From Maribacter sp. HTCC2170 (GTDB taxonomy: Bacteria > Bacteroidota > Bacteroidia > Flavobacteriales > Flavobacteriaceae): a DNA stretch of 64,000 nt. The first letter of the stretch is position 1; each line of letters opens with the position of its first letter. The notes beneath the pieces were generated by a model, which worked only from the letters and a program-made list of their open reading frames with translations, made no database searches and was not told the origin of the DNA. Shown piece after piece: positions 8,436 through 17,696 of the stretch. The stretch is taken from contig NC_014472.1 of the NCBI RefSeq assembly GCF_000153165.2, forward strand, positions 493,501 through 557,500, written 5' to 3'. Both the position numbers and the translations under genes were made by a program.

Positions 8436-10190
8436 ATGAAAGAACTCAAACATCTTAATAAATATTTCAAAAAATATTGGCTAAAACTCCTGGTTGGGAT
8501 GATAATTACGGTAGCGGCCAAAATTTTTCAATTGATAATGCCGTCCTATGCCAATAAATCAATTACTGTTGTAGAGGATTTTATCAAAGGTGAATTGACA
8601 CAAGAGGTCGCTAAAGAGATGCTACTGGAGTTTATTCTTATAATTATTGGTGCTGCGTTGCTTTCTGGTTTTTTGACATTCTTGATGCGCCAGACTATTA
8701 TTTATGTTTCTCGATATATAGAATATGATTTAAAAAATGAAATTTTTGATCATTATCAATTTCTAAGTTTAAATTTTTATAAAAAGAATAGAACTGGGGA
8801 TTTGATGAACCGTATTAGTGAGGATGTTAGCCAAGTGCGCATGTATTCAGGACCGGCTTTGATGTATGGTATGAATACCATAACATTGTTCGCATGTATT
8901 ATTCCCATTATGTTTATCAAGGCACCAACGCTAGCAGCTTATACCTTGATTCCACTCCCAATCCTATCTGTACTTATTTATCAAATAAGTAAAGTCATAC
9001 ATAAGCGAAGTACAGTGGTTCAAGAGTATCTTTCTTCACTCTCAACTTTTACACAGGAGGTTTTTTCAGGGGTTTCGGTAATTAAAGCATATGCAATTGA
9101 GCCCAAAATAAATGCAGAATTAAGTGCTTTGGCGTTAGAGGGCAAAAACAAAAGTATGGACCTAGCAAAAGTTAATGCCTGGTTTTTTCCGTTAATGATT
9201 TTACTTATTGGTATAAGTAACATTTTTGTAATATATATAGGAGGACAACAGTATATAAATGGAGAAATTGCATCTGTAGGCCTTATTATAGAGTTCATTA
9301 TTTATGTGAATATGTTGACATGGCCTGTGGCAATAGTAGGTTGGCTTACCTCAATTATCCAAAGAGCTGAAGCATCACAAAAAAGAATCAATGAATTTTT
9401 AAAAGTAGAATCTGAAATTACGAATGAGGTTTCAGAAGAAACACCTATAAAAGGAAAAATAGAATTCAAAAACGTAAGTTTTACTTACGATGACACCAAC
9501 ATAACCGCGTTAAGAAATATTTCATTCACTATTAAAGAGGGCCAAACAGTTGCGATTTTGGGCAAAACAGGCTCGGGAAAGTCAACTATTCTGGATTTAA
9601 TCGCAAGACTTTATGATGTTGGTTCTGGCCAAATATTAGTGGATGGTGAGTCTTTAAAAAAATTAAATCTCAATACCCTGCGTAAATCTATAGGCGCAGT
9701 ACCGCAAGATGCTTTCTTATTCTCGGACACGATTAAGAACAATATCAAATTTGGTGATTACGACTCATCGGATGAGGAAGTAATCCAGGTGGCAAAAAAT
9801 GCCGTTGTCCACAAAAATATCATGGATTTCAAAAATCAGTATGACACAGTTCTTGGAGAGCGTGGCATAACATTAAGCGGTGGGCAAAAACAAAGAGTAT
9901 CCATTGCTCGAGCGCTATTGAAAAATCCGCAAATATATTTATTCGATGATTGCCTCTCGGCGGTCGACACAGAGACTGAAGAGACCATTTTAAACAACCT
10001 TCAAAAGGCGTCAAGTGCCAAAACGACCATCATTGTGAGTCATCGAGTATCATCAGCGAAAAACGCAGATAAGATCTTGGTACTGGAGGATGGAAGGTTA
10101 CTGCAGGAAGGAACCCATGAAAAATTGAACAATGTAGAAGGATATTACAAGGAACTCTATATGCATCAACTAGCGGAAAAAGAAAACTAG
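8436..10190 (+). CDS. ABC exporter half-transporter (permease-ATPase fusion, MsbA-like)
   Basis: A 584-residue ABC half-transporter with six membrane helices (about 15-310) fused to one ATPase domain (about 335-580). Such proteins dimerise and export lipids, peptides or drugs; the substrate is unknown. The ATPase shows LGKTGSGKST (Walker A, near 375), LSGGQKQR (signature), LFDDCLSAVD (Walker B) and IIVSHR (switch His). Oddly, the residue after the Walker B Asp is Asp rather than the usual catalytic Glu, as in the degenerate half of heterodimeric exporters, yet no partner gene is nearby. I chose the ATG at 8436 because the promoter overlaps the earlier TTG. Confidence 0.92.
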   Translation: MKELKHLNKYFKKYWLKLLVGMIITVAAKIFQLIMPSYANKSITVVEDFIKGELTQEVAKEMLLEFILIIIGAALLSGFLTFLMRQTIIYVSRYIEYDLKNEIFDHYQFLSLNFYKKNRTGDLMNRISEDVSQVRMYSGPALMYGMNTITLFACIIPIMFIKAPTLAAYTLIPLPILSVLIYQISKVIHKRSTVVQEYLSSLSTFTQEVFSGVSVIKAYAIEPKINAELSALALEGKNKSMDLAKVNAWFFPLMILLIGISNIFVIYIGGQQYINGEIASVGLIIEFIIYVNMLTWPVAIVGWLTSIIQRAEASQKRINEFLKVESEITNEVSEETPIKGKIEFKNVSFTYDDTNITALRNISFTIKEGQTVAILGKTGSGKSTILDLIARLYDVGSGQILVDGESLKKLNLNTLRKSIGAVPQDAFLFSDTIKNNIKFGDYDSSDEEVIQVAKNAVVHKNIMDFKNQYDTVLGERGITLSGGQKQRVSIARALLKNPQIYLFDDCLSAVDTETEETILNNLQKASSAKTTIIVSHRVSSAKNADKILVLEDGRLLQEGTHEKLNNVEGYYKELYMHQLAEKEN

Positions 10191-10268
10191 AAATATTGTT
10201 GCTGAAATGGCTTTTTTTTTACACTTTTGAATGAAATTCCCCATTAATATTAACTAGACACTAACAGA

Positions 10269-10640
10269 ATGCGCGACAAAGATTTAATAGATCAAGAAGA
10301 AATACACTCCAAGGTTTTAAGAGCCGGGAGAAGAACATATTTTTTTGATGTAAGAAGTACCAAAGCGGGAGATTATTACCTTACGATTACCGAGAGTAAG
10401 AAATTTACACATGATGACGGGTCGTTTCATTATAAAAAGCACAAGATTTATCTCTATAAAGAAGACTTTACCGCCTTTAGGGAAAATGTGGAGGAAATGA
10501 TGGATTTCATCATTGATGAAAAAGGAAGTGAAGTAATCTCAGAAAGACATCAAAAAGATTTTAAAAAAGAAGAACATCAGGAGAATGGTGAGATGAAAGC
10601 TACCGAAAGTTTCACAGATGTAGATTTTGATGATATTTAA
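10269..10640 (+). CDS. DUF3276 / PUR-alpha-like nucleic-acid-binding protein
   Basis: A 123-residue Bacteroidota protein of the DUF3276 family, related to the PUR domain that binds single-stranded DNA and RNA. One PUR repeat covers about residues 12-85, with SKVLRAGRRTYFFDVRSTKAGDYYLTITESKK and IYLYKEDFTAFRENVEEMMDFI as its beta-sheet-plus-helix unit (motifs given in part). The tail (85-123) is acidic and disordered. Proteins of this type are small, abundant and probably act as dimers. It is transcribed alone between the ABC exporter and a strong terminator. The exact RNA or DNA target is unknown. Confidence 0.9.
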   Translation: MRDKDLIDQEEIHSKVLRAGRRTYFFDVRSTKAGDYYLTITESKKFTHDDGSFHYKKHKIYLYKEDFTAFRENVEEMMDFIIDEKGSEVISERHQKDFKKEEHQENGEMKATESFTDVDFDDI

Positions 10641-10660
10641 AATTTATTATTAAATAATAC

Positions 10661-10695
10661 TTAAAACGACCCTCTTTTCTCAGGGTCGTTTTTTA
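10661..10695 (+). terminator. Intrinsic terminator after the PUR-domain gene
   Basis: Stem AAACGACCCT / AGGGTCGTTT with an 8-nt loop and a T run, 22 bp after the stop codon. Confidence 0.88.
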
Positions 10696-10723
10696 TTTTT
10701 AACCTAAGCTAATTCAAACTAAA

Positions 10724-13246
10724 ATGAAAAGTATACTCCTAACGCTAGCTCTTTTGATTTCCTGCTCCGTTGCTGCGCAAGAAAATCTTGACCTTAACTA
10801 TTATCTTCCTCAAAACGTTACTTATAACACAAACATTCCGACACCTAAAGAGGTAATAGGACATGAAGTTGGTGAGTGGCATGTTACACATGACAAACTC
10901 ATGTTTTATATGCAGACCCTCGCTCAAAAAAGTGATCGGATAACCATTGAGACAAGAGGTAAGACCTTCGAGGGCAGACCAATATTGTTGCTAACTGTGA
11001 CATCACCATCAAATCATTTGAATATTGAGAAAATAAGGCAGGACCATATTGCACTAACTGAAAATGGGGCCAGTTCTTTACCAACAAACTCAATGCCCAT
11101 TGTTGTTTACCAAGGGTTTTCTATCCATGGTAATGAGCCTAGTGGTGCCAATGCGGGATTGGCATACGCCTATTATTTGGCAGCTGCCCAAGGTCCAGAA
11201 ATAGATAACCTTTTAAACAACATGGTTATTTTAATGGATCCTTCCTTCAATCCTGATGGTTTACAACGTTTTGCCTATTGGGCAAATACAAACAAAAGCA
11301 TCAACCTTGTGGCCGACAATAATGAAAGGGAATATCATGAGGTCTGGCCAGGTGGTCGTACCAATCATTATTGGTTTGACATGAATCGTGACTGGTTGCC
11401 AGTACAATTGCCAGAGAGCAGGGCTAGAATAAAGAGTTTTCATAAGTGGTTGCCTAATATATTAACCGACCATCATGAAATGGGAACTAATTCAACTTTC
11501 TTTTTTCAGCCAGGTGAGCCAACAAGAGTACACCCCTTGACCCCAAAAATGAACCAAGAGTTGACTGCAGAGATTGGAAAGTACCATGCAAAAGCGCTGG
11601 ACAAAATTGGGTCATTATACTATTCTGAAGAAAACTATGATGACTATTACTATGGAAAGGGTTCTACCTTTCCAGATGTTAATGGTAGTATCGGTATTTT
11701 ATTTGAGCAAGGAAGCTCCAGAGGGCATATTCAAGAAACTGAAAATGGGCTTTTGACATTCCCTTTCACAATACGCAATCAGTTTACCACAGCTTTGTCT
11801 ACAATTGAAGCTGCCAAGAATATGCGTGAAAAAATCTTGAACTATCAGCGCGATTTTTACAAAAATGTAAGAGCTGAAGCTGCTAAGAGCAGAACAAAAT
11901 CGATTGTTTTTGGAGATAATAAAGATGGAGCCAAAGCCTGGCATTTAGCCGAAATTCTAAAAAGACAGAAAATAAAATTCAACGAATTGGCGAACGATGT
12001 CGCAATTGGAGGAAAAAAGTATAAGAAAGGTAATAGTTACGTGGTTCCAATGAATCAAAAGAACCACCGACTTATTAAAGCCATGTTCGAAAAAAGAACT
12101 ACATTTTCGGACAGTCTTTTTTATGATATTTCAGCTTGGACTTTTCCTTTAGCATTCAACGTTGATTATTCTGAACAAAGTTCTATGACAAATGCTGGAG
12201 CTGAAATTACCAATTTTGAGCCATTGTCCGGTAATGTAAGCGGAAAAAGCAGTTATGCATATTTGTTTGAATGGAATGAATATTATACCCCTAAAGCTTT
12301 GAACAAAATAGTAGAAAAAGGTTTAAGGGCCAAAGTGGCCAAATCACCTTTTAGTTTGGAGGGCAAACAATATGATTACGGTACAATAATGGTCCCGGTT
12401 CAGAATCAAGAGTTGAATGCTGACGATTTGTACACTTTTCTAAAAGATGTAGCCAATGAAAGTATGCTTAAGATAATATCTGTTGGTACTGGACTTACCA
12501 AGGGTATTGATTTGGGTAGTAATGATTTTGATCCTATTAAAAAACAAAAGGTTGCCATACTTGTCGGTAACGGAATAAGATCATATGACGCAGGTGAAAT
12601 TTGGCATTTGTTTGATACACGTTACAACATGCAGTTAACCAAACTTGATGTGGCCTATTTAAGTAATGTGGATTTAAACAAATATACAGATTTGATTATT
12701 CCTAGCTCATGGGGAGGTGGACTATCAAAAAAGTATGCCGAAAAGATAAAAGAATGGGTTAAAGAAGGTGGCACATTGATTGGGTATAGAAGTGTTGCTG
12801 AGTGGCTTAATAAGAACGAAGTTATTAAGTTGAAGTTCAAAAAAGATACTTTAGTTGCTAAAAACATATCCTTTGCTGAAAAAGGAGATTTTAATGGTGC
12901 TCAAGTAACTGGTGGCGCCATTTTTGAAGCTAAACTAGATCTTTCACATCCCATAAATTATGGCTACAAGAATGATAGACTTGCCATGTTCAGGAACTCA
13001 AATGTTTATATTGAAGCTGATAAGAACAGTTATAACAATCCTATTCAGTATACCAATAGTCCTTTGTTGAGCGGATATATTTCAGAGGAAAATTTGGAGC
13101 TCTTGAAAAATTCAGTGCCCTTTCAAGTAAAGAGAGTTGGGAAAGGAAGGGTCATCGTATTTACTGACAATACTAATTTCAGAGCTTTTTGGTATGGGAC
13201 AAACAAATTATTAATGAATGCCATATTTTTTGGTAAGATGATGTAA
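10724..13246 (+). CDS. M14 family zinc carboxypeptidase, large secreted form
   Basis: An 840-residue exported metallopeptidase. A signal peptide (MKSILLTLALLISCSVAAQ) is followed by an M14 catalytic domain at about 45-380. Zinc ligands HGNEPSGANA (HxxE, near 138) and LTDHHEMGTN (distal His) are present, as are FDMNRDW for substrate binding and the probable catalytic Glu in GILFEQGSSRG. The C-terminal 400 residues include a ThuF/glutamine-amidotransferase-like Rossmann segment (KVAILVGNGIRSYDAGEIWHLFD) common in these proteins but of unknown role. It probably trims peptides in the periplasm or outside the cell. Its stop is 1 bp from that of the convergent acyltransferase, and a hairpin (TAAGCT/AGCTTA) spans both stops. 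Confidence 0.93.
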   Translation: MKSILLTLALLISCSVAAQENLDLNYYLPQNVTYNTNIPTPKEVIGHEVGEWHVTHDKLMFYMQTLAQKSDRITIETRGKTFEGRPILLLTVTSPSNHLNIEKIRQDHIALTENGASSLPTNSMPIVVYQGFSIHGNEPSGANAGLAYAYYLAAAQGPEIDNLLNNMVILMDPSFNPDGLQRFAYWANTNKSINLVADNNEREYHEVWPGGRTNHYWFDMNRDWLPVQLPESRARIKSFHKWLPNILTDHHEMGTNSTFFFQPGEPTRVHPLTPKMNQELTAEIGKYHAKALDKIGSLYYSEENYDDYYYGKGSTFPDVNGSIGILFEQGSSRGHIQETENGLLTFPFTIRNQFTTALSTIEAAKNMREKILNYQRDFYKNVRAEAAKSRTKSIVFGDNKDGAKAWHLAEILKRQKIKFNELANDVAIGGKKYKKGNSYVVPMNQKNHRLIKAMFEKRTTFSDSLFYDISAWTFPLAFNVDYSEQSSMTNAGAEITNFEPLSGNVSGKSSYAYLFEWNEYYTPKALNKIVEKGLRAKVAKSPFSLEGKQYDYGTIMVPVQNQELNADDLYTFLKDVANESMLKIISVGTGLTKGIDLGSNDFDPIKKQKVAILVGNGIRSYDAGEIWHLFDTRYNMQLTKLDVAYLSNVDLNKYTDLIIPSSWGGGLSKKYAEKIKEWVKEGGTLIGYRSVAEWLNKNEVIKLKFKKDTLVAKNISFAEKGDFNGAQVTGGAIFEAKLDLSHPINYGYKNDRLAMFRNSNVYIEADKNSYNNPIQYTNSPLLSGYISEENLELLKNSVPFQVKRVGKGRVIVFTDNTNFRAFWYGTNKLLMNAIFFGKMM

Positions 13247-13247
13247 G

Positions 13248-14291
13248 CTACTTTAGCTTAACGTATAAAAGATTAAATAAAACTTGGGCTGAGATAATGG
13301 TTAGAGCTATTTCTTGGCCCAATGTATATCGGAGCAGTAAATAAAGTAACAAATAATACACGGGGAAGAGTATTAAGCTCATCATAAAACGCAAAGTTGT
13401 CCTGAACTCAATATCCAATGGGATTGATTTTATTCTTTTATTCCAAAGAAGCAGAATAGGAAAATTTATAATACTGAACAATATTTTCATAAAACCAGAG
13501 ATCCAATTCGTGTTTCTTTTGATTGGCGTTACTTTAATATTTGGGTCAATACCAGAAATAATACCATTTACACTATTAGGATTTAAATAATCGACTTTTT
13601 GATTTTTTAATTGAGTTAAAACATTTTCATAGGTTTTCTCATCCGAAATATGAGTTGTAACCTTTTGCAGTCTATCATAGATTTCGTCTTTTAATTTAGC
13701 TTCGGTAGCAACTAAATCATCTGGGTCAAAACAATCTTGAACCGCAAAATCTTTACCTATATGCATAGAAACACTATCAGGAAACCCTTCAGCTTTCAAA
13801 TAGTTTAATCCAACAGGTAGAATGCGGATATCCAAATTAGGTTCCTTTTCCAAAGCACAGAAAATCATTTTAACGAAACCTTTTCGCATAGGCCACCTTA
13901 CCCTTCTTAAAATACCGTGGTTGCCCTCAGGGAAAAGCATTACGGTTTCACCATTTACCAATAAGTCTCCACATTTCTTAAAAATCGCGGGGTTGTTCTT
14001 CAAAGTATCAACGCCATCCCTGAATCTATAAATAGGCATCATTTGCAAATAATGCAAAAATTTGCTCACCAACGGTTTCTTGAATAAATCCGATCGTGCA
14101 AGAAAATAAGGATTCATTCCACAATTCATTGCAATCATCAAGGGATCCATTAATGCATTTTGATGATTTGCCAATAACATAATCGGCTTGCCTTTTGGAA
14201 TATTCTCCCTGCCAACAACCTCCATTTTAGTATAATAGAAAAACAGACCTGTTCTAAGCCAGAGTTTTACAATGTTATATCCTATTTTCAT
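13248..14291 (-). CDS. 1-acyl-sn-glycerol-3-phosphate acyltransferase family protein
   Basis: A 347-residue membrane-associated PlsC-type acyltransferase. The acceptor motif ANHQNALMDPL carries His and Asp with five residues between them, a spacing seen in a Bacteroidota GPAT-like subgroup rather than the usual HX4D. MLFPEGNHG is the phosphate-binding FPEG block. Two to three hydrophobic helices at the C-terminus (about 265-345) probably anchor it. It overlaps the end of the BASS transporter gene by 4 bp (ATGA), so the pair is translationally coupled. Whether it acylates lysophosphatidate, glycerol phosphate or an amino lipid cannot be decided here. Confidence 0.88.
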   Translation of the reverse strand: MKIGYNIVKLWLRTGLFFYYTKMEVVGRENIPKGKPIMLLANHQNALMDPLMIAMNCGMNPYFLARSDLFKKPLVSKFLHYLQMMPIYRFRDGVDTLKNNPAIFKKCGDLLVNGETVMLFPEGNHGILRRVRWPMRKGFVKMIFCALEKEPNLDIRILPVGLNYLKAEGFPDSVSMHIGKDFAVQDCFDPDDLVATEAKLKDEIYDRLQKVTTHISDEKTYENVLTQLKNQKVDYLNPNSVNGIISGIDPNIKVTPIKRNTNWISGFMKILFSIINFPILLLWNKRIKSIPLDIEFRTTLRFMMSLILFPVYYLLLYLLLRYTLGQEIALTIISAQVLFNLLYVKLK

Positions 14292-15211
14292 GACACCAAT
14301 TCTTCTTTCTTAACGGGCCTATAACCCCATACGGCCGAAAGAATCAACCCAGAGATTAAATGCCAAATTCCCCAGAAAGCCGCAAGGAGAGCCATCCCGC
14401 CCAGTCCCTCAAAAAAAGTAAATATCAACAATAAACCTAAGCCTGAATTTTGGATTCCGGTCTCAATGGTAATTGAACGTACATCCTTTTTCGAAAGACC
14501 CCCGATTTTCGCAATTGAAAAACCTGTTGCGAAAGCCACTAGATTATGAATAATGACAATCCAAAACACATAAAATATATAATCCAAAAAAATCTCTCGA
14601 TTGTTATAAAGAGCAAGGAAAATCAAAGAAATGAAGAACAACAGCGAAAGAAGTTTTAAAATTTTAGCCATTTTTTTTGCTAGAATTGGTCTAGCATGAT
14701 TAACCCACATTCCCAAAACCAGTGGAAATGCCAGCAACAAAGAGACCAGTTTAATCATTTCTAAAGGTGATATGGCAACATCTTTTAAAATTGTGGCAGT
14801 TGGACCATACATCGATCCCCACAACTGTAAATTCAAAGGTGTCATAAAAACTGCCAATAAGGTCGCCACTGCGGTCAGACTTACAGATAAAGCTGAATTC
14901 CCTTTGGCCAAATGTGTTATAAAATTCGAAATATTTCCTCCTGGGCAAGCAGCAACCATAAACATCCCCAAAGCAATGCTAGGAATAGGCTCGATTAACC
15001 AAACAAGTAAGAAGGTAATCGCTGGGAGCAAAAGAAACTGACTGAAAGCTCCAGTGAAAATAGGTTTAGGGTTTTTAAATAACCGCTTAAAATCATTCAC
15101 TGAAATCTCCAAGGCAATACCAAACATTACCAAAGCCAAAGCAATATTCATTACCCACAGCGCCTGGCTATTGAAATTAATATGAACATTGTCAAGTATG
15201 GTTTCGGTCAA
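14288..15211 (-). CDS. Bile acid:sodium symporter (BASS) family transporter
   Basis: About 307 residues with nine to ten hydrophobic segments. WVMNIALALVMFGIALEISVNDF at the start of the membrane part and CPGGNISNFITHLAKGNSALSVSLTAV in the middle are hallmark BASS segments; members import organic acids with sodium. The frame is open to an ATG at 15307, but that would overlap csaA by 92 bp, so I propose the TTG at 15209-15211, 4 bp after the csaA stop. It lies between csaA and a PlsC-type gene, with a 4-bp overlap to the latter, in one operon. Substrate unknown. The start choice is an inference. Confidence 0.8.
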   Translation of the reverse strand: MTETILDNVHINFNSQALWVMNIALALVMFGIALEISVNDFKRLFKNPKPIFTGAFSQFLLLPAITFLLVWLIEPIPSIALGMFMVAACPGGNISNFITHLAKGNSALSVSLTAVATLLAVFMTPLNLQLWGSMYGPTATILKDVAISPLEMIKLVSLLLAFPLVLGMWVNHARPILAKKMAKILKLLSLLFFISLIFLALYNNREIFLDYIFYVFWIVIIHNLVAFATGFSIAKIGGLSKKDVRSITIETGIQNSGLGLLLIFTFFEGLGGMALLAAFWGIWHLISGLILSAVWGYRPVKKEELVS

Positions 15212-15215
15212 ACAG

Positions 15216-15554
15216 TCAAGATATTTTGAGTCCGTTAGTAACAGACGATTCTGGTTGAAGCAAAACAACATCTTTCCCTTCAACTGCTCCCAAGATAAGA
15301 CATTCACTCATAAAGCTTGCAATTTGTTTTTTCGGAAAATTGATAACTGCAATAATTTGTCTGCCCAAAAGTTTTTCCTTCTCATATAAAGATGTAATCT
15401 GTGCGGAAGATTTTTTTATACCTATTTCAGCACCAAAATCAATCTTAACCTGATAGGCTGGATTTCGGGCTTCGGGAAAATCCAGAACCTCTATAATGGT
15501 TCCCACTCTCATATCAATTTTTGAAAAGTCCGCCCAGTTTATTGTTTCACTCAT
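15216..15554 (-). CDS. csaA: CsaA-type tRNA-binding domain protein
   Basis: A 112-residue protein consisting of one OB-fold tRNA-binding domain, like that at the C-terminus of bacterial MetRS. It has the features of CsaA: INWADFSKIDMRVGTIIEVLDFPEARNPAYQVKIDFG, IKKSSAQIT and the central VINFPKKQIASFMSECLILGA (quoted in part). In Bacillus, CsaA has chaperone-like activity and binds tRNA; its role in Bacteroidota is untested. First gene of a csaA-BASS-plsC group. It is divergent from the thioredoxin-like gene. Confidence 0.93.
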   Translation of the reverse strand: MSETINWADFSKIDMRVGTIIEVLDFPEARNPAYQVKIDFGAEIGIKKSSAQITSLYEKEKLLGRQIIAVINFPKKQIASFMSECLILGAVEGKDVVLLQPESSVTNGLKIS

Positions 15555-15661
15555 TCGAAACTTTGATTTTATTTCAATTGTTCAATTTAAAAAATAGCAA
15601 ATCAGATTACAAAAAATTGGCGAATTACTTTTAACTTTAGCTACAACTAAAAGACAACTAA

Positions 15662-16222
15662 ATGGCAAATACCCCCAGTAATATGCTGCCTTTAGGCACA
15701 AAAGCACCTGCGTTTGATTTAATGGATACCGTGTCTGGAAAAATTCTTTCGTTGAGTTCATTAAAAGGGGAAAAAGGAACTGTCATCATGTTCATTTGCA
15801 ATCATTGTCCCTTTGTAATCCATATTAATCCTGAAATATCGAAAATGGCAAAAACCTATCAGGAAGTTGGGATTTCGTTCGTTGCTATATCAAGTAATGA
15901 TGTCGTGAATTACCCCCAGGATGCTCCTCACTTGATGAAACAAACGGCAATTACGGAAGGGTATATTTTCCCTTATCTCTACGATGAGTCCCAAGAAGTA
16001 GCAATTTCCTATGAAGCAGCCTGTACGCCAGACATCTACCTGTTCGATGATAATTTGAACCTTTTTTATAGGGGGCAATTGGATGATTCGCGACCAGGAA
16101 ACGGCTTACCAGTTACTGGAAAAGATTTAAGAAGTGCAATTGAAGCCCTTATTCATGGTAAAGAAGCCAATACCATACAAAAACCTAGTATTGGCTGCAA
16201 TATAAAATGGTTTAAAAAGTAG
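15662..16222 (+). CDS. Thioredoxin-fold protein of the AhpC/TSA type
   Basis: A 186-residue cytoplasmic thioredoxin-fold protein, without a signal peptide. The fold starts at about residue 10 (LGTKAPAFDLMDTVSGK). FICNHCPFVIHI holds a CxxC redox pair (CNHC) in the position of the thioredoxin active site, and EAACTPDIYLFD supplies the cis-Pro loop. This subgroup is often annotated as thioredoxin family or redoxin; it may act as a disulfide reductase or peroxidase. It lies alone, divergent from csaA, in a neighbourhood with a bacillithiol transferase-like gene and a peroxiredoxin, suggesting a local thiol-redox theme. Confidence 0.9.
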   Translation: MANTPSNMLPLGTKAPAFDLMDTVSGKILSLSSLKGEKGTVIMFICNHCPFVIHINPEISKMAKTYQEVGISFVAISSNDVVNYPQDAPHLMKQTAITEGYIFPYLYDESQEVAISYEAACTPDIYLFDDNLNLFYRGQLDDSRPGNGLPVTGKDLRSAIEALIHGKEANTIQKPSIGCNIKWFKK

Positions 16223-16251
16223 TGGTAATCAATCTAAATCCTCTTGGATTT

Positions 16252-16794
16252 CTACCAATCATTACGATCAAGTAATCCTTGAATATGTGCGCAATGGTGC
16301 TTACTATGCCAAGCATATTTACCAATATTCTCCATTACAGTCACCTGGGCATTGCCATCTGGGTGAACATAGTACTTTTCCAAATCTTGGTCAGTCAACC
16401 CTTTTAACAGAAAAACAAGTTTCGCATGTAGCGCTTTTAGATATACCAAAGACAGTTGAATAGGTGCCGTTTTCGCATCAAACAAACTGCTCCATTCTTT
16501 CTCTTCATAGGCTTTTATGAGTGGTGCGTTCTCTGTTAATGCCCATTTAAAACGAGTATAACTATGATGGTGGCTATCTGCTATATGATGCACTAATTGT
16601 CGAACTGTCCATCCTCCAGGTCTATAAGGGGTTTCTAATTGCTCTTCTGATAAATCTATTACCAAATTCTCCAGATTGATAGGCAATTCTTCCAATATCC
16701 CAATCCAATTAAGAATGACTTTTTTTGTGACTTCTGAGGGGTATTCAAATTGTCCTATAGGATATTTTAATTTTTCAATGTCCATGGCTTCCAT
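16252..16794 (-). CDS. YfiT/BstA-like bacillithiol transferase (DinB superfamily)
   Basis: A 180-residue four-helix DinB-fold protein. The three metal-binding His residues are in place: QLVHHIADSHHH (first) and AWHSKHHCAHIQGL (others), and the start YPIGQFEYP is the family signature. Bacillus YfiT/BstA transfers bacillithiol to electrophiles in detoxification; Bacteroidota members are annotated likewise, and some species of this phylum make bacillithiol. It is convergent with the redoxin gene and divergent from the peroxiredoxin. Activity is inferred from the family only. Confidence 0.88.
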   Translation of the reverse strand: MEAMDIEKLKYPIGQFEYPSEVTKKVILNWIGILEELPINLENLVIDLSEEQLETPYRPGGWTVRQLVHHIADSHHHSYTRFKWALTENAPLIKAYEEKEWSSLFDAKTAPIQLSLVYLKALHAKLVFLLKGLTDQDLEKYYVHPDGNAQVTVMENIGKYAWHSKHHCAHIQGLLDRNDW

Positions 16795-16903
16795 AAACCA
16801 AAAATAGAAAATTTAATACAGTTTTAACTTGGATCTAAAGGGTCATGATTTCATTATCGATTAATTTTATGTTCTAACTGATTAGAAATTTAAAAACATT
16901 AAT

Positions 16904-17542
16904 ATGGCAACGATAAGATTAGGTGACAACGCTCCGGATTTTACTGCGGACAGCTCAATGGGAACTATTAATTTCTACGATTACTTAGGAGAAAGCTGGG
17001 GAATTCTTTTCTCACATCCAGCAGATTTCACTCCTGTTTGTACAACAGAATTAGGTACCGCTGCTAAATTCAAGGATGAATTTGACAAACGTAATGTAAA
17101 AATGCTCGCTTTGAGTGTTGATGGTGCAGATTCGCACAATGAGTGGATCAAAGACATAAATGAAGTGCAGCATACAACAGTTAACTTTCCAATAATTGCT
17201 GATGAGGACAAAAAGGTTTCTGATATGTATGATATGATTCATCCAAAAGCAGACAATAACCTAACTGTTCGCTCAGTGTTTATTATTGCTCCAGACAAAA
17301 CGGTAAAATTAATGCTTACCTATCCCGCTTCAACTGGCCGTAATTTTTATGAGCTTTTAAGAGTGGTAGATTCCTTGCAGTTAACTGCATATCATAAGGT
17401 AGCTACACCGGCGAATTGGGAACATGGTCAAGATGTGGTGGTAAGTCCGGCGATTCCAACAAATGAGGCACGTGAAATGTTTGATAAAGGTGTTGAAGAA
17501 ATAAAACCATATTTAAGAATGACACCAGACCCAACTTCCTAA
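16904..17542 (+). CDS. Peroxiredoxin, Prx6 (1-Cys) type
   Basis: A 212-residue cytosolic peroxidase that reduces hydrogen peroxide and organic hydroperoxides. The peroxidatic Cys sits in HPADFTPVCTTELG (about residue 46), and SVDGADSHNEWIKDI, the HPKADNNLTVRSVFIIAP segment and LLRVVDSLQL are Prx6 features; the long C-terminal arm (about 165-212) is the subgroup's dimer arm. No second conserved Cys is seen, as expected for 1-Cys enzymes. Monocistronic; downstream a GC-rich hairpin (17560-17588) without a T run may stop transcription. Confidence 0.95.
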   Translation: MATIRLGDNAPDFTADSSMGTINFYDYLGESWGILFSHPADFTPVCTTELGTAAKFKDEFDKRNVKMLALSVDGADSHNEWIKDINEVQHTTVNFPIIADEDKKVSDMYDMIHPKADNNLTVRSVFIIAPDKTVKLMLTYPASTGRNFYELLRVVDSLQLTAYHKVATPANWEHGQDVVVSPAIPTNEAREMFDKGVEEIKPYLRMTPDPTS

Positions 17543-17658
17543 GTTTATAACAAACTTTAGCCCCAAAAAGGTATAGTGTTTGGGGGTCAAATGCTTAATC
17601 CAAAGGGCTTAACATAAAGATAACTTACGAATTATCATACAATTAAAATTTTTAACCC

Positions 17659-17666
17659 TACATTTG
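17659..17666 (+). promoter_or_regulatory. -7 box of the cold-shock gene
   Basis: TACATTTG, a perfect -7 box 31 bp before the ATG at 17697. The leader would be about 24 nt, much shorter than the long structured leaders of enteric cspA. Confidence 0.55.
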
Positions 17667-17696
17667 CACTTTAATTAATATTTAATAATTTTTATT

